Positions 26,215-34,901 of a stretch of 64,000 nt of DNA are shown here, in pieces. The DNA lies in the NCBI GenBank assembly GCA_964588555.1, contig CAZPPT010000003.1, positions 86,531-150,530 on the forward strand, in the 5' to 3' direction. Every line of letters begins with the position of its first letter. The first letter of the stretch is position 1. The notes below the pieces were generated by a model, which saw nothing but the letters and a program-made list of their open reading frames with translations, was not told the DNA's origin and made no database searches. The translations under genes and the position numbers were made by a program. The DNA is from JAGVWJ01 sp964588555. GTDB lineage: Archaea; Micrarchaeota; Micrarchaeia; Anstonellales; Bilamarchaeaceae.

Positions 26215-26544
26215 CTATTCTTTCTTTGCTGGGGCCGAAGCTGCCTTTTTCTTCTTCGTCTTTTTCTCAGCAAGGCCATCCCGTACAAGAATATAATTTG
26301 GTTCGCGCTTCTGGAGCATATCCGGTGATGGGTATATATGTGCCCTTACGCGAATGCGCTTGATGCCAAATTCGCTTCGTACATTGCGAAGCACGACGTG
26401 GTCAGGATTAGTGGCAAGTTTTCCACCCATTTCTGCCCGGATTTCCTTTCTGGAAGGGGTCTTTGTATCAAAGGTAATTACTGCCTCAATTTCCTGCCTG
26501 TCCAATAACTTGTTTTCATTTTTTGAAACAATTGTGATATCCAT
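26215..26544 (-). CDS. rps24e: Ribosomal protein eS24
   Basis: 109 residues from MDITIVSKNENKLLDRQEIE. The segments PSRKEIRAEMGGKLATNPDH and IKRIRVRAHIYPSPDMLQKR are typical of S24e. The C-terminus is Lys/Ala-rich. Its reading overlaps the end of aIF5A region, and with aIF5A and eS31 it forms a small operon. Confidence 0.93.
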   Translation of the reverse strand: MDITIVSKNENKLLDRQEIEAVITFDTKTPSRKEIRAEMGGKLATNPDHVVLRNVRSEFGIKRIRVRAHIYPSPDMLQKREPNYILVRDGLAEKKTKKKKAASAPAKKE

Positions 26545-26546
26545 AG

Positions 26547-26942
26547 TCATCTAACCCGCTCTATTTTTCTTTTTCCCATTGCCTGGAGTATTTCAGCCTC
26601 TTTCCCTGCCACAATTTGTCCCTGCATTTCCTGCGGGATCTCAAGGTCATACATCTCATAGGTCTGCGAATCCATTACCTGAGCAGTATTTCCGCTTACT
26701 GACATGACCTGCACGTTCTTGCGGTCAATGATGGGGACTTCGACATCCGCGTCACCGGGAGTCAGGAACGTTTTCTTTTCCCCGCCAAATACGCCAATGC
26801 CCGTAATCCGCATCTTTGCAGCACCGTGTTTTCCGGATTTCGACGTTTCTATATTAACGATACGGCATGGAATATCATCAATCAATAGATATTTGCCTTC
26901 CCTTAAATCTTTTGCAGTAGCAAAAATTTTCTCGCTCAACAT
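26547..26942 (-). CDS. Translation factor aIF5A
   Basis: 131 residues. The hypusine loop TSKSGKHGAAK is intact, with the modified lysine expected at residue 38. The OB-fold C-terminal domain follows. aIF5A relieves stalling at poly-proline and other hard peptide bonds. This is the first gene of the operon with eS24 and eS31; the promoter is in the short AT-rich gap at 26943-27020 shared with tatD. Confidence 0.93.
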   Translation of the reverse strand: MLSEKIFATAKDLREGKYLLIDDIPCRIVNIETSKSGKHGAAKMRITGIGVFGGEKKTFLTPGDADVEVPIIDRKNVQVMSVSGNTAQVMDSQTYEMYDLEIPQEMQGQIVAGKEAEILQAMGKRKIERVR

Positions 26943-27020
26943 ATCACCTACAAGTAGAATAGTTATTCAATTATAAATAATTACCTTTTTAAACATCACT
27001 ATACCCAAAAAGGCGATATT

Positions 27021-27725
27021 ATGTTCATTGATGCACACTGCCATGTTGATTCGATAAGGGGATATGCGCGCTCAGAAACGGTGCTCCCCGTTGCAACCGG
27101 CCATACGCATGGGGCAAACGTAAAAACGGTGGACATTGCAAAAAAACTTAAGATCCCGTTCGTGCTGGGCATTTCACCCCAGGCAGCACAAAGGCAGGGC
27201 ATTGCAGAGTTGGAAGAATGGACGCAATTTATCAAGGGGTCAAAACCATGCGCAATTGGTGAGATCGGCCTTGATTACCATTGGGCAGAAACTGAGGAGG
27301 ACAAGGAGAACCAGCGGATCGCATTTGAGCGGATGCTTGAACTGGCAGAAGAGATGCACCTGCCAATCGTGATCCATGCCCGCAAGGCAATTAAGGAGGT
27401 ATATGATACGCTGCGCAAGAAAAGTTTCAAGAACGGATTTATGATGCACTTTTTTTCCGGCACTGATGAAGAAGCGCGGGAAGCGATTGGGCTGGGAGGC
27501 CACATATCAATTATTGCGCTTCGCTCAAAGGAACGAAGAAAAGTTATTAATGCTACCCCTTTAGAATACCTCATGGCTGAAACGGATGCACCTGCTATCG
27601 GCCGCACGCCGGAGGAAGTGGTAAGGGCGATCGAGTACATACGCGAGGTTAAAAACATTGATTTTGAACTCGCTGCCAAAGCAACGGCACAAAACGCGCG
27701 ACGCTTTTTTAACATAGAGGAATGA
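27021..27725 (+). CDS. TatD-family metal-dependent deoxyribonuclease
   Basis: 234 residues with the ordered metal ligands DAHCHVD, GEIGLDYH, VIHARKA, MMHFFSG and AETDAPAI. The fold is an amidohydrolase-type TIM barrel. TatD proteins act as 3'-5' exonucleases or endonucleases on DNA. It is followed by a NYN nuclease gene after 4 bases, so the pair is likely cotranscribed. Confidence 0.85.
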   Translation: MFIDAHCHVDSIRGYARSETVLPVATGHTHGANVKTVDIAKKLKIPFVLGISPQAAQRQGIAELEEWTQFIKGSKPCAIGEIGLDYHWAETEEDKENQRIAFERMLELAEEMHLPIVIHARKAIKEVYDTLRKKSFKNGFMMHFFSGTDEEAREAIGLGGHISIIALRSKERRKVINATPLEYLMAETDAPAIGRTPEEVVRAIEYIREVKNIDFELAAKATAQNARRFFNIEE

Positions 27726-27729
27726 GGAA

Positions 27730-28209
27730 ATGTTTAAAGGAATAAAAAAATTATTGGGGATTGGGCCGCGAAAGCCACGTATTGCAGTACTGGTGGACGG
27801 GCCAAATATATTACGAAAGGCATTCAACATAGACTTAAACGCGATGAAGCGGGAAATTGCAAAATATGGCGAGATACGAATAGCAAAGATATACCTTGAC
27901 CAATACGCATCAGACAAGCTCATTGAGGCGGTGGTCAACCAGGGCTTTGAGGTTGAAATCACCACTGGCGACGTGGATGTCACGATGGCTATCGAGGCGA
28001 TGGAGTATGTGCTTGACCCGACCATAGACACCATTGCACTCATGACACGCGACACGGACTATAGGCCGGTGCTTGTCAAGGCACGATACCACGGAAAAAA
28101 ATCGATGATCATTGCAACAGACGTTGCGTTTAGCGCAGCGCTTAAAAACACTACGGATGTAGTAATAATACTGAAAGACAAAGGCATTGTTGAACATTCT
28201 TCGAATTGA
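27730..28209 (+). CDS. NYN-domain (LabA/DUF88-type) protein
   Basis: 159 residues. The PIN-like NYN fold has acidic residues at IAVLVDGPNI, TTGDVDVTMAIEAM and ALMTRDTDYRPVL, as in predicted RNA-cleaving NYN proteins. Archaea commonly encode one of this type; its target is unknown. It shares an operon with tatD. Confidence 0.82.
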   Translation: MFKGIKKLLGIGPRKPRIAVLVDGPNILRKAFNIDLNAMKREIAKYGEIRIAKIYLDQYASDKLIEAVVNQGFEVEITTGDVDVTMAIEAMEYVLDPTIDTIALMTRDTDYRPVLVKARYHGKKSMIIATDVAFSAALKNTTDVVIILKDKGIVEHSSN

Positions 28210-28236
28210 CATGCCAGTAAATTTGTTTTTTAATAT

Positions 28237-28283
28237 CTTGATGAGGTGTAGACTTCATCAAGGGATCGTGTCCCAAGGACACG
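28237..28283 (+). promoter_or_regulatory. Two tandem perfect hairpins in the SmAP leader
   Basis: CTTGATGA (28237-28244) pairs perfectly with TCATCAAG (28255-28262). CGTGTCC (28267-28273) pairs perfectly with GGACACG (28277-28283) across a CAA loop. They lie directly upstream of the SD (GAGGTGG) and the SmAP start. They could be a leader structure or a terminator for the upstream operon; no run of T follows the second hairpin, which weakens the terminator reading. Confidence 0.5.
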
Positions 28284-28302
28284 GGATTTTGAGGTGGAAA
28301 GT

Positions 28303-28527
28303 ATGGCAGATAAAAGACCGTTTGATATATTGAACAGCTCGTTAAACAATACAGTTATTGTTGGCTTAAAGGGCGGCGTTGAGTTCAGGGGCACCATGGT
28401 TGCATATGACGTTCACATGAACATTGTACTTGAGAACGCAGAACACCTTGTCGGCGGGGAAGTAAAGCGCGGCGTCGGTACGATTCTTCTGAGGGGAGAT
28501 TCGGTTACGTACATCAGCCCTTCATAG
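28303..28527 (+). CDS. Sm-like archaeal protein (SmAP/LSm)
   Basis: 74 residues from MADKRPFDILNSSLNNTVIV. The Sm1 motif KGGVEFRGTMVAYDVHMNIV and the Sm2 motif ILLRGDSVTYIS are both present. These proteins form heptameric rings that bind U-rich RNA. The ATG at 28303 is preceded by GAGGTGG at 28290-28296; a GTG three codons earlier is less likely. Confidence 0.92.
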   Translation: MADKRPFDILNSSLNNTVIVGLKGGVEFRGTMVAYDVHMNIVLENAEHLVGGEVKRGVGTILLRGDSVTYISPS

Positions 28528-28582
28528 TGACCGTAAGCTTGTGAAAGACCGGCTTTTAGTATGGATACCAGAACAGGTCACT
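28526..28582 (+). repeat. Inverted-repeat element A (AGTGACC...GGTCACT) before tRNA-Ala
   Basis: AGTGACC at 28526-28532 pairs with GGTCACT at 28576-28582, and a T-rich run follows (TTTTTATTTCTTTT). It overlaps the SmAP stop. It could act as a terminator with a large loop or be a small RNA. A second element with the same termini lies on the other side of tRNA-Ala at 28848-28906. Confidence 0.45.
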
Positions 28583-28613
28583 TTTTATTTCTTTTATGTT
28601 CTTATTCATTAAT

Positions 28614-28818
28614 GGGCTCGTAGCTCAGTAGCAGAGCGCCTGCTTGGCGAAAGTCAGTTCCCAGTCTCGTGTTTTCAGTCTCGCATCGTGCGGAACTCGA
28701 AACGGGAAACCGGAAACGCTTCCAAGCTGTAGGAGGCCGAGGGTGCGAGTCCGCCTTTTCAAAAAAGGCGGCCCAAAACGGGTTCGCTAATTGTGCGGCG
28801 TTTGTCCCTCCGAGTCCA
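28614..28818 (+). tRNA. tRNA-Ala (GGC) with two introns
   Basis: The acceptor GGGCTCG/CGAGTCC includes the alanine identity pair G3:U70; the discriminator is A; CCA is not encoded. Anticodon GGC is at 28646-28648. The first intron is 28650-28727 at the canonical 37/38 site: a bulge-helix-bulge with central helix TTGG/CCAA, bulges CGA and GCT, exon stem CCTGC/GTAGG. The second intron, about 28750-28804, lies in the T-loop (59/60): T-stem GAGGG/CCCTC, intron helix CCGC/GCGG, with an internal hairpin CCGCCTTTT/AAAAGGCGG. The mature tRNA is about 72 nt. The T-loop would read TGCGAGT, with G at the normally invariant position 55. Confidence 0.88.
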
Positions 28819-28847
28819 TTTTTTCTTTTATAGCGGGTAAAAATCAA

Positions 28848-29043
28848 AGTGACCGAAGAGACCCCGCTGCAAGCAGACGGGGTATGCCTCCGGTCATTCG
28901 GTCACTACTCCCAATTTTCGCTCTGGCGAAAATGGGCATATTTTTGGTGCAGCACCAAAAATCTTGTCCCAAATTGGGTCGCAGCACAAGCATGTTCGAT
29001 TCGTCGAACATGATGCCCATTGTTGCGCTGCGCAACAATTGGG
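28848..29043. repeat. Array of perfect hairpins between tRNA-Ala and smc
   Basis: The stretch from tRNA-Ala to smc (328 bases) has no convincing gene but holds consecutive inverted repeats: AGTGACCGAA/TTCGGTCACT (28848-28906) enclosing ACCCCG/CGGGGT; CCCAATTTTCGC/GCGAAAATGGG (28910-28936); ATTTTTGGTGC/GCACCAAAAAT (28940-28962); CCCAAATTGGG (28968-28978); CATGTTCGA/TCGAACATG with a TTCG loop (28991-29012); and CCCATTGTTGCGC/GCAACAATTGGG (29016-29043). A structured RNA, a repeat cluster or a strong insulator are all possible. Confidence 0.6.
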
Positions 29044-29145
29044 AGCTGCGGGGTATCAGACCCAATTTGGAAATGAAAAGGCAAGCCCATCAAAAATTCC
29101 AAACTCAATAGAAATCTTTTTAATACAGAAAGCGGTAATAGCCTC

Positions 29146-32100
29146 ATGATTTCTATCTCCCGGATCAGGATGAGGAATTTCAAATCATTTAAGGCCGCAG
29201 ATATTGAGTTCCCCCAGACATACATCTGTTTTGCAGGCCCAAACGGTTCGGGAAAAAGTAATGTAACCGATTCCATACGATTCTGCCTGGGGGAAACAAG
29301 CCTGCGCTCGTTACGGGCAAAACGGGTGCGGGATCTCATACACCATGGCGCATCTACGGCGGAAGTGACACTTATTTTTGACGGCGATGAAAAGTACGAG
29401 ATAAAACGCGCCATCCGCCAGGACGGGAAGATCCTTTACAAACTTAACGGGAAGAAAACGACCCGCTTTGCGATACTGGACGCACTCAAAAAATACAACC
29501 TTGATGAAAGCGGGCGCAACATAATTGCACAGGGAGAGGTGCAGCGCATCGTCGGCATGACGGGCAGGGAACGAAGGACGATAATTGACAGCGTTGCGGG
29601 GATATCGACATTTGAAAGCAAGAAAAAGGAGGCGACACGCGAACTTGAGGTGGTGGAAACCCGCATTAAGGATGCAAACCTCGTGCTTGGGGAGCGCCTT
29701 GCATTTCTTGGCGAACTTGAAAAGGAGAAAGCAGCCGCGCTTGTATATGTGGAGCGCAAGAAAGACCTTACCAATGCAAAGGCGACCATGATCAAGCGGG
29801 AAATAGAACGGCTTGATAAGGAACTTGCAGAATTAAAGGAAACGGAAGGCAAAATACAAACGGAGCTGACAACGAAAGAAAGCGAAGTGGCTGAACTTTC
29901 GGCAACGGTGGAAAAAATAGAGCAAAAAAGGCTTGGGGTCAGTTCGCAACTGCAGCAAAAGCAACAGACTGCCTCCCTTGTGCGCAAAATAGAGGAATTA
30001 AAGGCATCTGTTGCGTCCAAGGAACAGCTCATAACGGACAAACAGGAACTTGTTGAAAAGCTACGGAAGGAAAAGACGGGAGTGGAACTGTCAATTGAGG
30101 CTGAAAAAGGAGCGCTTCTACAGCTTGAAAAAGAAATGGAAAAAATAAGGCACGAAATTAAAGTGGCGGAGGAAGAACTCGGGCGCAACAAAACAGACGT
30201 AAAGGCAACTAAGGCACAGAAGGTTGCAGGCGAACTTGAAGACGCACGCAAAATACTTAATGAAGTGCGTGAGGCCATAATCAAGCTTGAGTCTGAGATA
30301 CAGGCAAAAACGGAAATCATAGCTGCAAAAAAGAACGAGCTTCAGGCAATAAAGGTGGGCGATGAAGGGGATGAAGATGTCAGCGGGCAAGGCCAAAAAG
30401 GGGAACTTGAAAAGCGGCTCAAGGCGTTAAACGACGGCATTGCGGACTGTTTTGCAAGAACCAAGGAAATAAACGGTGAAATCGCGGTAATCGACCGCAA
30501 ATTGCTTGAGTACAAGGAAGAGGCGTCGATGCTTAGGGTGCGCGTAAGCCCGATGCTTGCAAATCCTGCGCTCAAATTTATTGCGGACCTCCAGGAAAAG
30601 GAAGACGGAATCTATGGGATTGTTGCAGACCTCATCAAATGCGATTCAAAATATTCGTCCGCACTTGAGGCGGCAGGCGGGGCGCGGCTCCTCTACGTCG
30701 TCGTAGAAAATGCGGAAGTTGCTTCGGGTATAATTACCAGGTTAAAACGTGCAGGGGCGGGAAGGGCGACGTTCATACCGTTGCGTGAGATAAAAACGTC
30801 AGTTGTCAGGCCCCAGAACGGCTTGCAGCCGATCATAGACGTAATAAAAAGCGACCGGGCAGTACAAAAGGCAGTTGAATATGTCTTTGGGGACACATAC
30901 CTTGTCGATACGATGACGCAGGCAAAGAAGGTTGGCGTCGGAAAGGAACGTATGGTCACGCTTGACGGGGAGATTTTTGAGCGTTCGGGCATCATGAGCG
31001 GCGGAAAGCTGCAAAGCAATATCCTTGCGGCAACGCAGCTTAAAAAACTGGACGATACGCTCCTTGAATTAAAAGGGCAAAAGGATGCGCTTGTACGTGA
31101 GTTATTCTCCATACGGGAGGAAGAATCTCAAAAACGCCAGGAAAAATCAGAGGTCGAGATAGAGATAAAGACAATTGAAATGCGGACAAAACAGCAGGAA
31201 GAGGAAGAAAAGGAGGCACACGCGCTTCTTCTACGTAGGGCAGAACTTGAACGGTCAATAGATGAATTGACAGGCAAAAGACAAGCGCTTATGCAAGAAA
31301 GAAGCGGCCGGCAGTCGGATGCAGAAGCAGCGCAAAAGAAAGTTGATGAACTACGCAACCACCTTCTTGAAGTCGAGAAGGCAGAACAGAAACTAAGCGA
31401 TGAGGAACAGGAGAAACGGACAAGACAAGCTGCACACCTCTCCTCACTTGAGGCAACGCTTGACGGCATGGCGAAGGAAATTGGGCTTAGGAAAAACTCA
31501 ATTACGGAAAAGGAGCAAAAGCAAAATGCACGCGCACGGGACGAACGGGAAGAGGCTCAAAAGATCGTGGATTTGAAAAAACAGGTGCTTGCTGATGGCC
31601 ATGCATTGAGGGAGGCTGAGGAAAAGATAGCCCACCACAGCAAGGAGATAGAAAAACTCTTTGAAGAAATGAAAAGGCATGAAACTGAACTGCAAAAAAT
31701 GGGCAAGGAAATCGGCGAGCGGCGGATTGTCATTGACAAATATACAAAGGAGAAAATGCAGCTTGAGGTCAAAAAGGCAACAAACGAAACAAGGCTTCAG
31801 GACTACCGGGCAGAATTCAGCCAGTACCAGTCATTTGAGGAACTTGAACGGACAAAAGATGAGCTTATGCAGATAATACGTGAATCAGAGCAAAAGATTG
31901 CCGAACTGGGAAACATAAATATGGCGGCAATAGAACTGTATGATAAAAAATATGCGGAAATCGGGGACATTAAGGAAAAAATAGAAAAGCTGGCTGAGGA
32001 GCGAACCGCCGTACTTGCCATGATCAATGAGATCGAAGAGCGCAAGAAAGAGGCGTTCTTTGAAACGTTCTATGCAGTAAGCGACAACTTCAGAAAGATG

Positions 32101-32511
32101 TTTGCGCACATATCAATCGGGGAGGGATTTTTGTACCTTGACGCGCCAAACGACCCGTTTGAAAGCGGACTTCACATCAAGTTAAAACGCGGCGGGAAGG
32201 AGCATACCCTTGACTCCCTTTCAGGCGGCGAAAACTCGCTTGTTGCGCTCATGTTTATCTTTGCCCTGCAGTTCTTTAAGCCGGCCCCATTTTACATCCT
32301 TGACGAAGTCGATGCGGCACTTGACAAGGAGAACAGTAAAAACCTCTCAAAACTCATACATAACATGGCACGCGACACGCAGTTCATGGTCGTTTCGCAT
32401 AACGACACAGTCATGTCTTCAGCCGAGGTTGTAATTGGCGTGACGAAGGTTGAGGGGATCTCAAAGATAGTGGGTGTAAACCTTGAATCGATCGGACAGC
32501 GTGCTGTGTGA
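29146..32511 (+). CDS. smc: Chromosome partition/condensin protein SMC
   Basis: 1121 residues. The Walker A motif GPNGSGKSNVTDSIRFCLG is near residue 30. Two long coiled coils flank a hinge at about 490-620 (EDGIYGIVADLIKCDSKYSS). The C-terminal head has the ABC signature LSGGENSLVALMF and Walker B FYILDEVDAALDKEN, then the switch VVSHND. It is slightly short of the usual 1150-1200. No scpA or scpB gene adjoins it here; nadM follows after 4 bases. AT-rich TTTTTAATACAG lies about 30 bases upstream. Confidence 0.95.
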   Translation: MISISRIRMRNFKSFKAADIEFPQTYICFAGPNGSGKSNVTDSIRFCLGETSLRSLRAKRVRDLIHHGASTAEVTLIFDGDEKYEIKRAIRQDGKILYKLNGKKTTRFAILDALKKYNLDESGRNIIAQGEVQRIVGMTGRERRTIIDSVAGISTFESKKKEATRELEVVETRIKDANLVLGERLAFLGELEKEKAAALVYVERKKDLTNAKATMIKREIERLDKELAELKETEGKIQTELTTKESEVAELSATVEKIEQKRLGVSSQLQQKQQTASLVRKIEELKASVASKEQLITDKQELVEKLRKEKTGVELSIEAEKGALLQLEKEMEKIRHEIKVAEEELGRNKTDVKATKAQKVAGELEDARKILNEVREAIIKLESEIQAKTEIIAAKKNELQAIKVGDEGDEDVSGQGQKGELEKRLKALNDGIADCFARTKEINGEIAVIDRKLLEYKEEASMLRVRVSPMLANPALKFIADLQEKEDGIYGIVADLIKCDSKYSSALEAAGGARLLYVVVENAEVASGIITRLKRAGAGRATFIPLREIKTSVVRPQNGLQPIIDVIKSDRAVQKAVEYVFGDTYLVDTMTQAKKVGVGKERMVTLDGEIFERSGIMSGGKLQSNILAATQLKKLDDTLLELKGQKDALVRELFSIREEESQKRQEKSEVEIEIKTIEMRTKQQEEEEKEAHALLLRRAELERSIDELTGKRQALMQERSGRQSDAEAAQKKVDELRNHLLEVEKAEQKLSDEEQEKRTRQAAHLSSLEATLDGMAKEIGLRKNSITEKEQKQNARARDEREEAQKIVDLKKQVLADGHALREAEEKIAHHSKEIEKLFEEMKRHETELQKMGKEIGERRIVIDKYTKEKMQLEVKKATNETRLQDYRAEFSQYQSFEELERTKDELMQIIRESEQKIAELGNINMAAIELYDKKYAEIGDIKEKIEKLAEERTAVLAMINEIEERKKEAFFETFYAVSDNFRKMFAHISIGEGFLYLDAPNDPFESGLHIKLKRGGKEHTLDSLSGGENSLVALMFIFALQFFKPAPFYILDEVDAALDKENSKNLSKLIHNMARDTQFMVVSHNDTVMSSAEVVIGVTKVEGISKIVGVNLESIGQRAV

Positions 32512-32515
32512 GCGT

Positions 32516-33028
32516 ATGAGTGGAAAAAAACGTGCGCTCTTTATAGGCCGGTTCCAACCGTTCCATAACGGCCACTACAAGGCAATCAAAAAGCTCCTTG
32601 CCGAATATGAAGAAGTAGTCATCGTGCTTGGGAGTGCCGAGTCCCCAATATCATTTGAAAACCCCTTTTCCGCAGGCGAACGGATTGAAATGATACGGGC
32701 ATGCATTGGCAAAGCTGAACGTTCGCGCATACTCCTTATCCCAGTACGGGACATCAATGACCATTCAAGGTGGGTTGAGCACGTTTCCTCGTACGTACCT
32801 AGCTATGAATGCGTGTATTCAAATAATGAAATCGTCAATGAACTTTTTGGCGCACGGAAAATACCTGTCAAAAAGATGGGATTCTTTGACCGTGAACGCT
32901 ATGAGGGCCGTAAAATACGCGCACTCATCATTGAGGGAAAACCGCTTGATGGCTACGTACCCAAAAACGTGATCAAGTATATTGAAAAGTATAATGCCGC
33001 CAAGCGGCTTGGTCGAACCACTAATTAA
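32516..33028 (+). CDS. nadM: Nicotinamide-nucleotide adenylyltransferase
   Basis: 170 residues from MSGKKRALFIGRFQPFHNGH. The nucleotidyltransferase HxGH motif (HNGH) and ENPFSAGERIEMIRACI are those of archaeal NadM, which makes NAD from NMN and ATP. The ATG at 32516 follows the smc stop by 4 bases. The C-terminus overlaps the end of the convergent gene by 8 bases. Confidence 0.92.
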   Translation: MSGKKRALFIGRFQPFHNGHYKAIKKLLAEYEEVVIVLGSAESPISFENPFSAGERIEMIRACIGKAERSRILLIPVRDINDHSRWVEHVSSYVPSYECVYSNNEIVNELFGARKIPVKKMGFFDRERYEGRKIRALIIEGKPLDGYVPKNVIKYIEKYNAAKRLGRTTN

Positions 33029-34136
33029 TATCCTCTACGGCAATGATGTCGAGGAGCGTACCTGCAAGTATTTCGCCGGTGATATTCAGCCTGATCGAAT
33101 CGCCCATGGCATACGACCGTTCGGAAATATGCGTAATTTCAGTAACAGGAAGTACAAGGCTGCCATTTTGAAGCCTGACGGAGTATGCGTACTCAGTAAT
33201 TACGGGATATGTCAAAGGGACGGTTCCGTTGCTTCTGACATGAAGGATGGATGCGGGAAACGTAATGTTTGACGTATTGAAATCCTGGCTGATCGCCACG
33301 CCATCAATGAATGAACTGTTAATGCTTGCGCTGTTGGGGCCGATACGCGTTACATAGCTTACATTTCTTTTTTGCTGCTGTTCCTGAATGCTAAGCGACG
33401 GGGTAAACAGGATGTAATCCTTGCGTTCATACGTTGCATTAAACGCACCATACGTCTGCCGCACCATATCTGCATCAACATCATTTCGTTCCGCCCAAGG
33501 CACTGAAAATGAATGGTCAAGATACAAAACGTCCACAACGCTCCCTTCAACAAGCGTAGAGGAAATAAACGACATGAGCTCCAGCTCCCCATACGCCGTA
33601 ATCTGGCCCCCTTCTACTACTGCAAGCATACTGGCGGGCACAGGAGTACTTACTGGGATAGAAGGCTCAAGCTCCTTTCTTAAGAGATAGCGGTCATTTC
33701 CGGTTGTTTCAATAACGCGGCCGTCCGCAAGGCGTACGCCAAGCGCGGAAGGGGCGCTAAATAAGGCCACGGCACGCGCAGAGGCGTTGTTTTCCAAAAG
33801 AAATGAGTAAACTGCTGGAACGTCTTCCCGATCCCGTAGTTCAATAATATATCCTTGCTGGGAATTGGTAAGCCCCAACACGCGCGGGTGTTCACGTATT
33901 GCATGTGCCTGGGCTTCCGAAAGTGATGCACTAACAAGATACGGCTCGTAATATTGGAGGAGCGCATCAAATTCTGCAGTCCCCTCTTCGCGGCTCGTCT
34001 GGATGGGCGGGTCGCTAAATCCGCTTGTAAACGGGTTTACCCCCGTACGAAAAAACCCGACTGCAAATATTTCAAAGATAAAAAGGACGATCACACCTAC
34101 TGAAAATACCGCCATGAGCGTTTGTTTCTTATTCAT
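33021..34136 (-). CDS. Hypothetical membrane-anchored extracellular protein
   Basis: 371 residues. One N-terminal membrane helix or uncleaved signal (LMAVFSVGVIVLFIFEIFAVGFF) is followed by a polar, beta-rich exterior part with several N-glycosylation sequons (NATY, NSSF, NTSN, NITF, NGS). There is no recognised family. It overlaps nadM tail to tail. It is probably a surface protein. Confidence 0.6.
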   Translation of the reverse strand: MNKKQTLMAVFSVGVIVLFIFEIFAVGFFRTGVNPFTSGFSDPPIQTSREEGTAEFDALLQYYEPYLVSASLSEAQAHAIREHPRVLGLTNSQQGYIIELRDREDVPAVYSFLLENNASARAVALFSAPSALGVRLADGRVIETTGNDRYLLRKELEPSIPVSTPVPASMLAVVEGGQITAYGELELMSFISSTLVEGSVVDVLYLDHSFSVPWAERNDVDADMVRQTYGAFNATYERKDYILFTPSLSIQEQQQKRNVSYVTRIGPNSASINSSFIDGVAISQDFNTSNITFPASILHVRSNGTVPLTYPVITEYAYSVRLQNGSLVLPVTEITHISERSYAMGDSIRLNITGEILAGTLLDIIAVEDIN

Positions 34137-34236
34137 GAATGTTCACCAATAAACAGTAAAGCTTAATAAATATCCCAAATAACATATTAGACGCAACAAA
34201 ATTTATAATACATAGGTTTTTTCTTAGGTGATTTGA

Positions 34237-34899
34237 TTGGTACAGAAAGGAGATTTTATTAAGCTAGAATATACCGGATATGACGCAAATGGTGCGATCT
34301 TTGACAGTACATCAGGCGATGTGGCAAAAAACCTCCATGGTAAGGAAGGGCCGCTTCTCATCGTCTTTGGCTACGATAAGCTCATTGGGGGCCTTGAGGA
34401 GGCGCTCCAGGCAATGAAAAAGGGGGAAGAAAAAGATGTTGAAATACCTCCTGAAAAGGCGTTTGGCGAGCGTTCAAAGAACCTTATAAGGGTGCTTTCT
34501 GAAGTCGAACTTCTTAAAAACAAGATAAACCCACAGGTAGGCCTTACCCTTGAACTTCAAACAGACCAGGGAATGATGTATGGGGTTGTCAAGGCGATCA
34601 ACAGCGGCAGGGTCACCGTAGATTTTAACCACCCGCTTGCAAGCAAGACAGTGAATTACAAAGTAAAGCTCCTTGACATCATAGAAGGAAAGGAAGACAA
34701 AGTAGGTGCCCTTGCAGATCAGGTTGAGCTTAAGGCAACACCGAAGTTTAATAATGAAAAATTAACGCTTGAAGTGGCAAAAGAACCAAGTACTGAAAAG
34801 GAGAAACAAGAGAGCCATGCGTTTAAGAAGGAATATCTTGTTGCAAAAATAAAGGCAGTCATCCCGGAAATTAAGGATGTCGAAACGGTAGACGTGTAG
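34237..34899 (+). CDS. FKBP-type peptidyl-prolyl isomerase (SlyD-like, long archaeal form)
   Basis: 220 residues with the FKBP domain interrupted by an insert-in-flap domain: GDFIKLEYTGYDANGAIFDS, then VFGYDKLIGGLEEALQAMKK, PPEKAFGER, and VDFNHPLASKTVNYKVKLLD. A C-terminal domain of about 70 residues is extra, as in archaeal long FKBPs. It would assist protein folding. The start codon is TTG at 34237, preceded by AGGTGAT. Confidence 0.9.
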   Translation: MVQKGDFIKLEYTGYDANGAIFDSTSGDVAKNLHGKEGPLLIVFGYDKLIGGLEEALQAMKKGEEKDVEIPPEKAFGERSKNLIRVLSEVELLKNKINPQVGLTLELQTDQGMMYGVVKAINSGRVTVDFNHPLASKTVNYKVKLLDIIEGKEDKVGALADQVELKATPKFNNEKLTLEVAKEPSTEKEKQESHAFKKEYLVAKIKAVIPEIKDVETVDV

Positions 34900-34901
34900 G
34901 C

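Noticed and set aside
28237..28262. C/D-box guide RNA (TGATGA is present)
   Set aside because: No D or D' boxes (CTGA) at suitable distance; a simple hairpin explains the sequence.
28848..29043. CRISPR array
   Set aside because: The hairpins differ in sequence and length and there are no equal spacers or cas genes.
28848..29043. A further disrupted tRNA gene in the hairpin array
   Set aside because: GTTCGATT at 28993 looks like a T-loop, but no matching acceptor, D-arm or anticodon arm could be assembled on either strand.
28791..29414. Open frames of 70-170 codons on both strands across the hairpin array and into smc
   Set aside because: They are composed of the inverted repeats read through, have no family features, and overlap the start of smc on the other strand.
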